Shown here piece by piece: positions 24,012 through 31,889 of a DNA stretch of 64,000 nt (position 1 is the first letter of the stretch; every line of letters begins with the position of its first letter). Origin of the DNA: Burkholderiales bacterium (GTDB lineage Bacteria > Pseudomonadota > Gammaproteobacteria > Burkholderiales > SG8-41); contig DATAJS010000013.1 of assembly GCA_036262035.1 (NCBI GenBank), positions 62,001-126,000 of the forward strand, read 5' to 3'. Both the position numbers and the translations under genes were made by a program. The notes beneath the pieces were generated by a model. That model ran no database searches. It was not told the origin of the DNA and was given only the letters and a program-made list of their open reading frames with translations.

Positions 24012-25166
24012 ATGCACTATTCCGGCACCATCCGCAGCAAGCTGCCGAATGTCGGCACCACGATCTTCACCATCATGTCGCGCCTGGCGGCCGAGCACGG
24101 TGCGATCAATCTGTCGCAGGGCTTTCCCGATTTCGACTGCGCGCCTGAGCTGCGCGCGCTGCTCACCAAGTACCTCAACTCGGGGCTGAACCAGTACCCG
24201 CCGATGGCGGGCATCCCGGCGCTGCGCGATGCGATCGCGGAGAAGGTCGAATCGCTGTACGGCGCGAAGTACGATCCCGAGGATGAGATCACCGTCGTCC
24301 CCGGCGCGACCTACGGCATCTTCACCGCGGTGGCGGCGATGGTGCGCCCGGGCGACGAAGTCATCCTGTTCGAGCCCGCGTACGACAGCTATGCGCCGGC
24401 GATCGAGGTGAACGGCGGCAAGCCGGTCTACGTCCAGCTCACCTATCCCGACTACGCGATCCCCTGGCAGGCGGTGCAGGAAGCGATCACGCCCAGGACC
24501 CGGATGATCGTGATCAACTCCCCGAACAATCCGACCGCGAGCGTATTCTCGTCCGAGGACCTGCGCATGCTCGAAGGCCTGCTCGAAGGCACCGACATCG
24601 TCGTGGTGAGCGACGAGGTCTACGAGCACATCGTCTTCGACGGGCACGCGCACCAGAGCGTGGCGCGCTATCCGAAGCTCGCGGAGCGCAGCTTCATCGT
24701 CTCCTCGTTCGGCAAGACCTATCACGTCACCGGCTGGAAGACCGGCTACGTGCTCGCGCCGCGGGAGCTGTCCCTCGAGTTCCGCAAAGTGCACCAGTTC
24801 AACTGCTTCGTCGCGAACGGTCCGGTGCAATACGCCTTCGCCGAATACATGAAGGAGAAGGACGCTTATCTCGCGCTCGCGGCGTTCTATCAGAAGAAGC
24901 GCGATTTCTTTCTCGCGGGTCTGCAAGGCTCGCGCTGGAAGCCGCTGCCCTCGCGCGGGACCTTCTTCCAGAACCTCTGCTACGACGCCATCAGCGACGA
25001 GCGCGACACCGATCTCGCGGTGCGCCTCACGCGGGAGCTCGGCGTCGCTTCGATTCCGGTCTCGGTGTTCTATCGCGAGCCGCCCGCGCACCGCGTGCTT
25101 CGCTTCTGCTTCGCGAAGTCAGAAGAGACGCTCGCCAAGGGCGCCGAGATCCTGCGCGGTATTTAG
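24012..25166 (+). CDS. PLP-dependent aminotransferase, methionine/kynurenine aminotransferase type
   Basis: 384 residues, full length for fold type I class I/II aminotransferases. The PLP lysine is Lys235 in SSFGKTYHVTGWKTGY; other cofactor contacts are NSPNNPT (169-175), SDEVYEH (200-206) and the substrate arginine in HRVLRFCFAK near the C-terminus. The N-terminal INLSQGFPDFD and QYPPMAGIPALR are characteristic of the YbdL/kynurenine-aminotransferase subgroup, which prefers methionine and aromatic amino acids. It is a single gene bounded by repeat hairpins on both sides. Confidence 0.93.
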   Translation: MHYSGTIRSKLPNVGTTIFTIMSRLAAEHGAINLSQGFPDFDCAPELRALLTKYLNSGLNQYPPMAGIPALRDAIAEKVESLYGAKYDPEDEITVVPGATYGIFTAVAAMVRPGDEVILFEPAYDSYAPAIEVNGGKPVYVQLTYPDYAIPWQAVQEAITPRTRMIVINSPNNPTASVFSSEDLRMLEGLLEGTDIVVVSDEVYEHIVFDGHAHQSVARYPKLAERSFIVSSFGKTYHVTGWKTGYVLAPRELSLEFRKVHQFNCFVANGPVQYAFAEYMKEKDAYLALAAFYQKKRDFFLAGLQGSRWKPLPSRGTFFQNLCYDAISDERDTDLAVRLTRELGVASIPVSVFYREPPAHRVLRFCFAKSEETLAKGAEILRGI

Positions 25167-25180
25167 AGGGAGGGAGGTTC

Positions 25181-25207
25181 AAGGAGGGAACCGCAGGTGC
25201 CCTCCTT
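25181..25207. repeat. Family B hairpin, second copy
   Basis: AAGGAGGG (25181-25188) pairs with CCCTCCTT (25200-25207). The surrounding GGGAGGTTC and CCTCCTTGGC match the copy at 4281-4320. It follows the aminotransferase stop codon by 14 bases. Confidence 0.7.
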
Positions 25208-25209
25208 GG

Positions 25210-25265
25210 CGTTCATCGGCGAGCGCCGCGCGTAGCGGCGTTCATCGGCGAGCGCCGCGCAGCGG
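25210..25265. repeat. Local direct repeat, two units of 27-29 bases
   Basis: CGTTCATCGGCGAGCGCCGC begins at 25210 and again at 25239; the units differ by a two-base insertion (CGCGTAGCGG against CGCAGCGG). The second unit encodes the last residues and the stop codon of the DUF4383 gene on the minus strand, so the gene end appears to have been duplicated. Confidence 0.8.
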
Positions 25266-25703
25266 CGACTTCAGCGCGACGTCGTCCTCCGCGAAGATGC
25301 TTGGTCGCGGAGTCAGCCAGCCGAAGAACGCCGCCGCGATCGCCGCGATCGCGTGCAGCCATACGTCGTTGCCGTAGACCGGCGCCAGCCCGAAGAGTGT
25401 GTTGAGCGCCGGCACGAGGCCCACGATCGCAAGCGCGCCGCTGATCACCGCGATGGTCTTGGCGTAGGCGCGCGAGCCGCCGGCGCTGCGCGATGCCGTG
25501 ATGCCCCATGCACCCATCGCCATGTGGACGAGGTTCACGAAGTAATTCACCGGAAGAATGCCGAACAGGTAACCGTAGTAGTAGGTGAAGCGCACGTCGG
25601 GCGCCTGCTCGGGCGCGGGGGTGACGAGCGGCGAGATGAAGCCGAGCACCCCTATGGCCAGAAACACGATGCCGATAGCGAGCGCGAATGCGCGTCCAGT
25701 CAC
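25242..25703 (-). CDS. DUF4383 family membrane protein
   Basis: 153 residues with four transmembrane helices (about 8-27, 47-68, 85-105, 115-132). The DUF4383 pattern is visible as LFGILPVNYFVNLVHMAMGAWGI and NDVWLHAIAAIAAAFFGW. These are small membrane proteins of unknown role, often seen in general-stress contexts. The C-terminal KSPLRGARR lies in a duplicated stretch of DNA (25210-25265). Confidence 0.85.
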   Translation of the reverse strand: MTGRAFALAIGIVFLAIGVLGFISPLVTPAPEQAPDVRFTYYYGYLFGILPVNYFVNLVHMAMGAWGITASRSAGGSRAYAKTIAVISGALAIVGLVPALNTLFGLAPVYGNDVWLHAIAAIAAAFFGWLTPRPSIFAEDDVALKSPLRGARR

Positions 25704-25799
25704 GTCGATCTCCTCGAAGGTCGGGCCGTAAGCCCTTGTCCGGCATTTGTTTGCATTTAGCGTGCCGGAAATAACCTCGACGGGAACGGGCGTTGCATC

Positions 25800-26039
25800 G
25801 TGAAAGACATGATTGCAGTGGCTCGAATCGGCATGTCGCTCGCGCTCGCGATGGGGCTCACCGCGTGCGATCCCTCGCAGAAGAAGCCGGAGGTGATCGA
25901 AACCGCGGTTCTGACCCAGCGCGTCGGCGATACGCCCGCAACTGTGCCCGAGGCGACCGGCTCGCCAAGCGCCGGCTCGGAACGCAGCGTGCGCCTGTTC
26001 GGTCCTGGCATCAGCCGCCAGCGCCAGACACGGATCTGA
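25800..26039 (+). CDS. Small lipoprotein, function unknown
   Basis: 79 residues from the GTG at 25800 (an ATG codon occurs at residue 4). A lipobox cysteine (MGLTAC, Cys23) is followed by DPSQKKPEVIETAVLTQRV and a polar tail. It lies 35 bases upstream of another exported glycine-zipper protein on the same strand, and the two may be co-transcribed up to the terminator at 26585. No recognisable domain. Confidence 0.68.
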   Translation: MKDMIAVARIGMSLALAMGLTACDPSQKKPEVIETAVLTQRVGDTPATVPEATGSPSAGSERSVRLFGPGISRQRQTRI

Positions 26040-26074
26040 GCCGGCACCCCATCAGACTTCGAGGAGACGACATC

Positions 26075-26569
26075 ATGAAACCCGGCAAGCGCATCACCTT
26101 CGTGGCGGCGGCCGCCGCGCTCGGACTCGCGGCGTGTACGACGCCGCCTTATTCGGACGGCTCGTATCCGCAGGCCCAATCTCAATATCCGGCCGGCCAG
26201 TACCCGGCCTATCCGCAGGCGCAGTACGCGCAGTACGGCTACGTCGAAGCGGTCGAGGTGGTGCCTGTCGAGCAGCGCAGCGGCCCGGGGATCGGCGCGA
26301 TCGGCGGCGCGATTGCGGGCGGCGTGCTGGGCAACCAGATCGGCCACGGCACCGGCCGCGCGGCGGCGACGGTCGGCGGCGCGGTCGCGGGCGGCGTGAT
26401 CGGCCACCAGGTCGAGCAGCGCGTGCGCGGCAACCAGGCCAACAGCCAGTACCGCTTCCGCGTGCGCATGGACGACGGCAGCTACCAGACCTTCGTCCAG
26501 GACCAGCACAACAACATCCGCGTCGGCGATCGCGTGAGAGTGGAGAACGGGCAGGTCTACGCGGGCTAG
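26075..26569 (+). CDS. Glycine-zipper 2TM-domain lipoprotein (SlyB/17-kDa-antigen type)
   Basis: 164 residues from the ATG at 26075, with GAGGAG nine bases upstream. A lipobox (LGLAAC) precedes a Tyr/Pro/Gln-rich repeat stretch (YPQAQSQYPAGQYPAYPQ). Next comes the glycine zipper GIGAIGGAIAGGVLGNQIG and GTGRAAATVGGAVAGGVIG, the classical Rickettsia 17-kDa surface-antigen domain. The end (RVRMDDGSYQTFVQDQ) resembles YMGG-type tails of these proteins. It is expected in the outer membrane, where the family contributes to envelope integrity. Confidence 0.9.
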   Translation: MKPGKRITFVAAAAALGLAACTTPPYSDGSYPQAQSQYPAGQYPAYPQAQYAQYGYVEAVEVVPVEQRSGPGIGAIGGAIAGGVLGNQIGHGTGRAAATVGGAVAGGVIGHQVEQRVRGNQANSQYRFRVRMDDGSYQTFVQDQHNNIRVGDRVRVENGQVYAG

Positions 26570-26584
26570 CCCCAAGCGCGAAAC

Positions 26585-26614
26585 GAAAAACGGCACCCCC
26601 GGGTGCCGTTTTTT
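26585..26614 (+). terminator. Bidirectional intrinsic terminator
   Basis: AAAAACGGCACCC / GGGTGCCGTTTTTT forms a GC-rich stem flanked by A and T runs. It stands 15 bases after the glycine-zipper stop codon on the plus strand. Because of the A run on its left side it could also stop transcripts of the convergent SDR gene. Confidence 0.88.
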
Positions 26615-26616
26615 AT

Positions 26617-26653
26617 CGGGATCTGACCCCGGCCTTTTCGGGGTCAGATCCCG
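26617..26653. repeat. Family A hairpin (CGGGATCTGACCCCG)
   Basis: CGGGATCTGACCCCG (26617-26631) is exactly complementary to 26639-26653, with loop GCCTTTT. It stands between the terminator and the SDR stop codon at 26660. Compared with the copy at 2310, one base pair has changed on both arms (GGGATC for GGGGTC), so pairing has been kept. Confidence 0.85.
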
Positions 26654-26659
26654 GTTTGC

Positions 26660-27439
26660 TCAGAGAACTCCCGACGCGCCCCCATCCACGTTGATGCAGC
26701 ATCCCGTGACGTAGCTCGCCGCATCCGACGCGAGGAACGCGATGACGTTCGCGACCTCTTCGGCTTCACCCATGCGCCCGAGCGGGACGGTCCTGCCGGT
26801 CTTCTCGTAGTGCTCGGCGACCGGGATGCCCGAGCGCGCGGCGCGCCGCTCCTGCTGCATCGACTTGATCTTGCCGACCGCGACCGCGTTCACGAGGATG
26901 TTGTCGGCGGCATATTCCTTCGACAGCGCCTTGGTGAGCGCGAGGCCCGCGGCGCGGCTGATCGTCGTCGGGAACGAGCCGGCGAACGGCTGCTTGGCCC
27001 CGACCATGTTCAGGTTGATGATGCGCCCGCCGCCCTGCTTCTTCATGTGCGGCACCGCCGCGCGCGTGGTGCGGATGTGCGCGAACACCTTGACGTCGAG
27101 GTCCTTCTGCCACGCCTCGTCGGCGACTTTCTCGAACGGGTCCTGTCCCGTGCCGCCGGCGTTGTTGACGACGATGTCGAGACGGCCGAACTCTTGCACC
27201 GTCTCGTCGATGAAACGCTCGAGGTCCCCGGGCTTGGTCGCATCGGCCACGATCGCGAGCACTTTCGCGCCCGACTTGCGAAGCTCGTCGGCGAACGCGT
27301 TCAGCACGTCGGCGCGCCGCGCGCACAGCGCGACGCTCGCGCCTTCCTCCGCGAGCCGCTTCACCGTCGCCCGCCCGATCCCTTCGCTGCCGCCCGTCAC
27401 CGCGGCGACCTTGCCACGCAATCCCAGCTCCATCTGCAT
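26660..27439 (-). CDS. SDR-family oxidoreductase with unusual active site
   Basis: 259 residues. The Rossmann dinucleotide motif TGGSEGIG (residues 15-22) and VNNAG (91-95) are intact, and the C-terminal segment EEVANVIAFLASDAASYVTG followed by NVDGG is typical of classical short-chain dehydrogenases. The catalytic Ser-Tyr-Lys is not visible: where YxxxK is expected the sequence reads TTIS then Arg162 (FPTTISRAAGLALTK), and the catalytic serine position reads NLNMV. The cofactor should still bind; the reaction is uncertain. It is a monocistronic gene with repeat hairpins on both sides. Confidence 0.9.
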   Translation of the reverse strand: MQMELGLRGKVAAVTGGSEGIGRATVKRLAEEGASVALCARRADVLNAFADELRKSGAKVLAIVADATKPGDLERFIDETVQEFGRLDIVVNNAGGTGQDPFEKVADEAWQKDLDVKVFAHIRTTRAAVPHMKKQGGGRIINLNMVGAKQPFAGSFPTTISRAAGLALTKALSKEYAADNILVNAVAVGKIKSMQQERRAARSGIPVAEHYEKTGRTVPLGRMGEAEEVANVIAFLASDAASYVTGCCINVDGGASGVL

Positions 27440-27485
27440 TTCCTCCCGAAAGTGAGTGCGGCGGATTGTGTCACAATGAAAATCC

Positions 27486-27552
27486 GTGAACGGGTGAACG
27501 AGTGAACGGGTAAACCCGCTCGAAACGCCCGTTCACTCATTCACCCGTTCAC
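27486..27552. repeat. Family D inverted repeat (GTGAACGGGTGAACG)
   Basis: A 25-base arm beginning GTGAACGGGTGAACG (27486-27510) pairs with 27528-27552 with one mismatch. It lies between the divergent SDR and 2-hydroxyacid dehydrogenase genes, ending 10 bases before the latter's ATG. Parts of the same sequence recur at 60414-60441 and 60475-60488. Confidence 0.8.
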
Positions 27553-27562
27553 GCCCTTGAAA

Positions 27563-28531
27563 ATGATCATCGCCATCCCCGACGACTACCACGGCGTCGT
27601 CACGACGCTCGACTGCATGAAGCACCTCGCGGGTCACGAGGTGCGCGTCTACACCGACGCGGCGCCGCCGTTCGAGCGCACCGTCGAGATGCTGAAGGAC
27701 GCCGACATCGTCGTGCCGATCCGCGAGCGCACGAATTTCACGCGCGAGCTGATCGCGGCGCTGCCGAAGCTCAAGCTGTTCAGCCAGACCGGCCGCAGCA
27801 CGCACCACATCGACGCCGCCGCGTGCACCGAGCGCGGCATCGCGATCGCGGCGGGCACGCATGCGTCGCCGTATACGGTCGCGGAGCACACCTGGGCGCT
27901 CATCCTGTCGACGCTGCGTCACATCCCCGAAGAGACCGCGCTCATGAAGCGCGGCGAGTTCCGCCGCTCGTTCAGCCTCGGGCTGCACGGCCGCACGCTC
28001 GGCATCTTCGGTCTGGGCAAGATCGGCAAGCTCGTCGCCGCGACCGGCGCCTCGTTCGGCATGCGCGTGCTCGTGTGGGGGCGCTACAACTCACTGCGAG
28101 ACGCACGCGAGCTGGGGTACGAGCTCGCCGAGGACCAGCGCGACCTCTTCGCGCGCGCCGACGTGCTGAGCCTCAACGTGAGGCTGACGAAGGAGACGCG
28201 CGGTCTGGTGCAAGCCGCCGATCTCGCTTTGATGAAACCCGACGCGATGCTCGTGAACGCCGCGCGCGCCGAGCTGATCGAGCACGGCGCGCTCGCAGCG
28301 GCGCTGGCGCGCGGCCGTCCGGGCTACGCCGCGGTCGACGTCTACGAAGACGAGCCGGTGCTCGAAGGCGACCATCCGCTGCTGCGTCTGCCCAACGCGC
28401 TCTGCACGCCGCACACCGCGTGGCTCGAGCGCGACACCTACGAGCTCTATTTCGGCGAAGCGTTCGAGAACGCCGCCGCCTGGGCCGCGGGCAGGCCGGT
28501 GAAGCTCGTCAATCGGGTGGTGCTGCGTTAA
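27563..28531 (+). CDS. D-isomer-specific 2-hydroxyacid dehydrogenase
   Basis: 322 residues from the ATG at 27563 ([13 protein letters not shown]). The NAD-binding motif [13 protein letters not shown] is followed by the catalytic residues in order: Arg in VNAARAELI, Glu in DVYEDEPV, and His in CTPHTAWLE. This is the 3-phosphoglycerate-dehydrogenase-like branch without ACT domain. It reduces 2-oxoacids to D-2-hydroxyacids or the reverse. The immediate neighbours do not define the substrate. Confidence 0.92.
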   Translation: MIIAIPDDYHGVVTTLDCMKHLAGHEVRVYTDAAPPFERTVEMLKDADIVVPIRERTNFTRELIAALPKLKLFSQTGRSTHHIDAAACTERGIAIAAGTHASPYTVAEHTWALILSTLRHIPEETALMKRGEFRRSFSLGLHGRTLGIFGLGKIGKLVAATGASFGMRVLVWGRYNSLRDARELGYELAEDQRDLFARADVLSLNVRLTKETRGLVQAADLALMKPDAMLVNAARAELIEHGALAAALARGRPGYAAVDVYEDEPVLEGDHPLLRLPNALCTPHTAWLERDTYELYFGEAFENAAAWAAGRPVKLVNRVVLR

Positions 28532-28564
28532 ACTGCGGGCTCCTACCCGCACGTCCCCCGACCG

Positions 28565-28855
28565 ATGGCCGAATCCAAGCTGTTCGAAGGCGAGCTGCAC
28601 GATGCAATGCAGCAGCTCTTCGACGAAACCATAGAAGCGATGCAGCTCGCCAAGCAGAGCCCCGACCTGGACGATCTCGCAGCGGTGTTCGCGGTCGCGC
28701 TGCTGAAGCTCGGTCTCGCGACCGGCTTCGTCGAGCAGCGCCACCCCGGCTTCGCCAAGGACGTCGAAGAGAAGCGCCAGCGCGTCATCGCCGCGCTGCA
28801 GGCCGAGCAGCAACAGCAACAACAGCAGCAGCAGCAGCAGAAACAGCAGCACTGA
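28565..28855 (+). CDS. Small helical protein with C-terminal polyglutamine
   Basis: 96 residues. The first 78 form a predicted helical domain ([20 protein letters not shown] and [20 protein letters not shown]), then the end is almost pure glutamine (about 14 Gln with one Lys), encoded by mixed CAG and CAA codons. The codon mixture argues against a fresh triplet expansion and for selection on the protein. It lies between the dehydrogenase and the cysteine desulfurase on the same strand, with a short gap on both sides. No known family recognised. Confidence 0.72.
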   Translation: MAESKLFEGELHDAMQQLFDETIEAMQLAKQSPDLDDLAAVFAVALLKLGLATGFVEQRHPGFAKDVEEKRQRVIAALQAEQQQQQQQQQQQKQQH

Positions 28856-28875
28856 ACCTCTTGCAAGGTGTACGC

Positions 28876-30030
28876 GTGAATACCGCTACCGGGCTCTCGC
28901 TGCCCATCTACCTCGACAATTCGGCGACGACTCCGCTCGATCCGCGGGTGGTCGACGCCATGCTGCCGTATCTCACCACGCATTTCGGCAATCCCGCGAG
29001 CACGACCCACGAGTTCGGCCGGATCGCCATGCACGCGGTCGAGCGCGCGCGCGCCGAAGTCGCGGCGCTGGTCAACGCCGACGAGCGCGAGATCGTGTGG
29101 ACGTCCGGCGCGACCGAGTCGAACAACCTCGCGATCAAGGGCGCCGCGGCGGCGGGCACGCGCGGCAAGCGCCTCGTCACGGTGCAGACCGAGCACAAGG
29201 CGGTGCTCGACACGATGAAGGAGCTCGAGCGCGCGGGATACGAAGTCACCTACCTCGCGCCGGAGCCCAACGGCCTCGTCGACCCGCAGAAGTTCGCCGC
29301 CGCGCTCAGGCCCGACACGCAGCTTGCATCGGTGATGCTCGTCAACAACGAGATCGGCGTGATCCAGGACATCGCTGCGCTCGGCGAGGTCTGCCGCGAG
29401 CGCGGCATCGTCTTCCACGTCGACGCCGCGCAGGCGACCGGCAAGGTCGCGATCGATCTGAAGCAGCTTCCCGTCGACCTGATGTCGCTCACGGCGCACA
29501 AGACCTACGGCCCCAAAGGCATCGGAGCGCTGTACGTGCGCCGCGGCGCGCGCGTCGCGGCGCAGATGCACGGCGGCGGCCACGAGCGCGGCATGCGCTC
29601 GGGGACGCTTCCGACGCACCAGATCGTCGGCATGGGCGCGTGCTTCCGCCTGGCGCAGGAGGACATGGCCACCGAGGTGCCGCGCCTGCGCAGCTTGCGC
29701 GACCGGCTGTGGGCCGGGATCTCCGATCTCCCCGAGCTGCGCATCAACGGCGACATGGAGCGCCGCATCGCGAACAATCTCAACCTGTCGGTATCGCTGC
29801 CGGACTGCGACGCGCTCGTGACCTCGCTCACCGATATCGCGGTGTCGTCCACGTCGGCGTGCTCGTCGGGCAGCGCGATGCCTTCTCACGTGCTGCAGGC
29901 GCTCGGCGCGGAAGGCTCGAGCACGATCCGCCTGACGATCGGACGCTTCAACACCGTCGACGAGATCGATCACGCCATACGCCACCTGCGCGACAAGCTC
30001 GAAGAATGCCGGGCGCGAAAGGCGGCGTGA
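28876..30030 (+). CDS. Cysteine desulfurase (IscS/NifS family)
   Basis: 384 residues from a GTG at 28876. Active-site residues are all present: His107 (QTEHKAVLD), the PLP lysine Lys209 ([11 protein letters not shown]), and the catalytic Cys329 in the mobile loop SSTSACSSG. The N-terminal [19 protein letters not shown] is diagnostic of group I desulfurases. It is about 20 residues shorter than E. coli IscS at the C-terminus, the part that contacts IscU. No iscR, iscU or hscBA genes are adjacent, so it may serve another sulfur acceptor. Confidence 0.93.
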   Translation: MNTATGLSLPIYLDNSATTPLDPRVVDAMLPYLTTHFGNPASTTHEFGRIAMHAVERARAEVAALVNADEREIVWTSGATESNNLAIKGAAAAGTRGKRLVTVQTEHKAVLDTMKELERAGYEVTYLAPEPNGLVDPQKFAAALRPDTQLASVMLVNNEIGVIQDIAALGEVCRERGIVFHVDAAQATGKVAIDLKQLPVDLMSLTAHKTYGPKGIGALYVRRGARVAAQMHGGGHERGMRSGTLPTHQIVGMGACFRLAQEDMATEVPRLRSLRDRLWAGISDLPELRINGDMERRIANNLNLSVSLPDCDALVTSLTDIAVSSTSACSSGSAMPSHVLQALGAEGSSTIRLTIGRFNTVDEIDHAIRHLRDKLEECRARKAA

Positions 30031-30089
30031 CCGCGTAGCGTCGCCGGCACGTCTCGTGCAGCGCTCGAAGTACCCATAAGGAGCGCCGC

Positions 30090-30293
30090 ATGAAACGAGC
30101 AAACCACGGAACCCGACTCGAAGGCACGCCCAGGAACGACGTGCCGCCCCCGCCGACCGCGCAGACCGGCAAAAACCCCAGGGACGCGCGCGAGGACGAC
30201 AAGCAGCTCGAGGAGAACCGGAAGGAGCTGCACGTCGGCGAGGACCACAAGACCGAGGACATGGAGCAAGGCAACCGCGGCACTTTCCCGTAG
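30090..30293 (+). CDS. Small hydrophilic protein, function unknown
   Basis: 67 residues, starting MKRANHGTRLEGTPRND, with AAGGAG about eight bases before the ATG. The composition is strongly polar (KNPRDAREDDKQLEENRKEL) and contains PPPP; it is probably disordered. No signal peptide, no cysteine. The clear ribosome-binding site and codon usage like its neighbours support it as a gene. Confidence 0.62.
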   Translation: MKRANHGTRLEGTPRNDVPPPPTAQTGKNPRDAREDDKQLEENRKELHVGEDHKTEDMEQGNRGTFP

Positions 30294-30316
30294 GCCTTCG
30301 GCCCCCGTTAAGCGCC

Positions 30317-30342
30317 AGGGAGGGAACCTGCGGTTTCCCTCC
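30317..30342. repeat. Family B hairpin, diverged third copy
   Basis: AGGGAGGGAACC pairs imperfectly with GGTTTCCCTCCTT around TGC. It lies between the small gene ending at 30293 and the aconitase-family gene at 30430. The following TCCTCCCTTCCCTCC is pyrimidine-rich. Confidence 0.55.
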
Positions 30343-30429
30343 TTGATCCTCCCTTCCCTCCAACGGCGATACCCTTGCATTGCGGGGCGACCCTAGCTAC
30401 CCTCAGCGCCTCCTCCTGGAAGCGCTGAA

Positions 30430-31695
30430 ATGGGACTCACCGCAGTAGAAAAGACGCTCGCAGCCAAGAGCGGGAAAGCGAGCGTACGCCCCGGGGACGT
30501 CGTCTTCCCCGACCCCGACTTCATCATGATCCACGACGGTGTCGTGATGGGCGCCAAGCGCGAGCTCGACGCCCTCGGCATCGACAAGCTCGCCGCGCCC
30601 GACAAGGTCGTGATGGTCACCGATCACGACGTGATCTACGGCAGCGCGCGCGCGGCCGAGCGCGGCGCCTACAACCGCAACGCGGCCCGCGCGTGGGGCG
30701 TGAAGAATTTCTACGACGTCGGCCGCGGCGGCCACGGCCACGTCTTCCCGATGGAAACCGGCATGCTGCTGCCGGGCATGTTCTATTTCGACAACGACCG
30801 CCACGCGACCAACGCCGGCGCGATCGGCGCGTTCGGTTTCCGCATGGGCACCGAGATCAGCCGCGTGCTCGCCACCGGCACCAACTGGATCATGGTGCCC
30901 AAGACCGTGCGCATCACGATCAAGGGCACGCTGCGGCCCGGCGTGCACGCGCGCGACGTCGGCTTTCGCATCGCCACGATGCTCGCGACCGGCGAGCTCG
31001 ACGCCGATCTCGACTATCGCGTCCTCGAATACGCGGGCGATCTCGACCAGTTCGATCTCGCGGCGCGGGCGGCGCTGTGCTCGAGCCCGACCGAGATGCG
31101 CGCCTACGGCATCTTCGTGCCGCCGTCCGAAGCGATACTCGAGCGTGCACGGGCCCATGCGAAGCGGCCTTTCACGCCGGTATACGCGGACAAGGATGCC
31201 GAGTACGACGCCGACCTCACGCTCGATGTCTCGGCGCTCGAGCCGCAGGTCGCGAAGCCCGGCGGCGTCGAGCGTGCGGTGGACGTGGCCGAAGTCGCCG
31301 GCACCCGCATCGATCACGTCTTCCTCGGATCGTGCGGGTCGAGCTTCTTCGAGGACATGCAGACCGCCGCGCGCATGCTCGAAGGCAAACGCCTCGCACC
31401 GCACGTGCGCATGTTCGTCGCACCCGGCTCGGAGCAGTCGACGCAGCGCATGGCGCGGGAAGGACTGCTCCAGACGTTCATCGAGGCCGGCGCGGTGATG
31501 CTTCCCGCCGGCTGCGGCCCCTGCAACGACGCGGTGATCGGGCCGGTGCATTCGGGCGAGGTGTCGATTTCCACCGCGGCGAACAACAACTTCGGGCGGT
31601 TCGGCGCGAAGGATGCGCAGCTCTATCTGGGCTCGCCGGCCACCGTCGCGGCTTCGGCCATCGCGGGGGTCATCGCGGACCCGCGAACTGTTTAA
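30430..31695 (+). CDS. Aconitase-family hydratase, large subunit (LeuC-like)
   Basis: 421 residues, the size and order of 3-isopropylmalate dehydratase large subunits. The three 4Fe-4S ligands are Cys302 (FLGSCGSS), Cys362 and Cys365 (PAGCGPCND). The N-terminal substrate region GHGHVFPMETGMLLPGM is present, but the usual Asp-Ser-His-Thr motif reads Asp-Arg-His-Ala (DNDRHATNAG, 123-126), so the substrate probably differs from isopropylmalate. Related enzymes act on methylated malates such as dimethylmalate. The small subunit is encoded at 31890, after a repeat-filled gap of 194 bases. Confidence 0.9.
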   Translation: MGLTAVEKTLAAKSGKASVRPGDVVFPDPDFIMIHDGVVMGAKRELDALGIDKLAAPDKVVMVTDHDVIYGSARAAERGAYNRNAARAWGVKNFYDVGRGGHGHVFPMETGMLLPGMFYFDNDRHATNAGAIGAFGFRMGTEISRVLATGTNWIMVPKTVRITIKGTLRPGVHARDVGFRIATMLATGELDADLDYRVLEYAGDLDQFDLAARAALCSSPTEMRAYGIFVPPSEAILERARAHAKRPFTPVYADKDAEYDADLTLDVSALEPQVAKPGGVERAVDVAEVAGTRIDHVFLGSCGSSFFEDMQTAARMLEGKRLAPHVRMFVAPGSEQSTQRMAREGLLQTFIEAGAVMLPAGCGPCNDAVIGPVHSGEVSISTAANNNFGRFGAKDAQLYLGSPATVAASAIAGVIADPRTV

Positions 31696-31702
31696 AAGCA
31701 AT

Positions 31703-31874
31703 GAACCGCCAAGGACGCAAAGGACACAAAGGAAAACCAAATCTTTTCGTAGGGTGCGTTAGCCGCGCAGCGGCGTAACGCACCGCAAAGGCATTAGCCC
31801 TTCTCGGTGCGTTACGCTACCGCTAACGCACCCTACGTTCGTATCGCTTTCCTTTGCGTCCTTTGCGGTTAAAC
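31703..31874. repeat. Nested composite repeat (family F arms around family G hairpins)
   Basis: Outer arms: an AAGGACGCAAAGGACACAAAGG-like sequence at 31703-31736 and the complementary CCTTTGCGTCCTTTGCGGTT at 31851-31870. Inside are two family G copies: GTAGGGTGCGTTAGCCGCGC at 31749 with its own palindrome to 31784, and CGGTGCGTTACG to CGTTAGCGG-type sequence at 31805-31837. These two are also complementary to each other. The whole lies between the LeuC-like and LeuD-like genes and would form a very large structure in their shared transcript. Confidence 0.8.
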
Positions 31875-31889
31875 GATTTTCAAGCTCAC

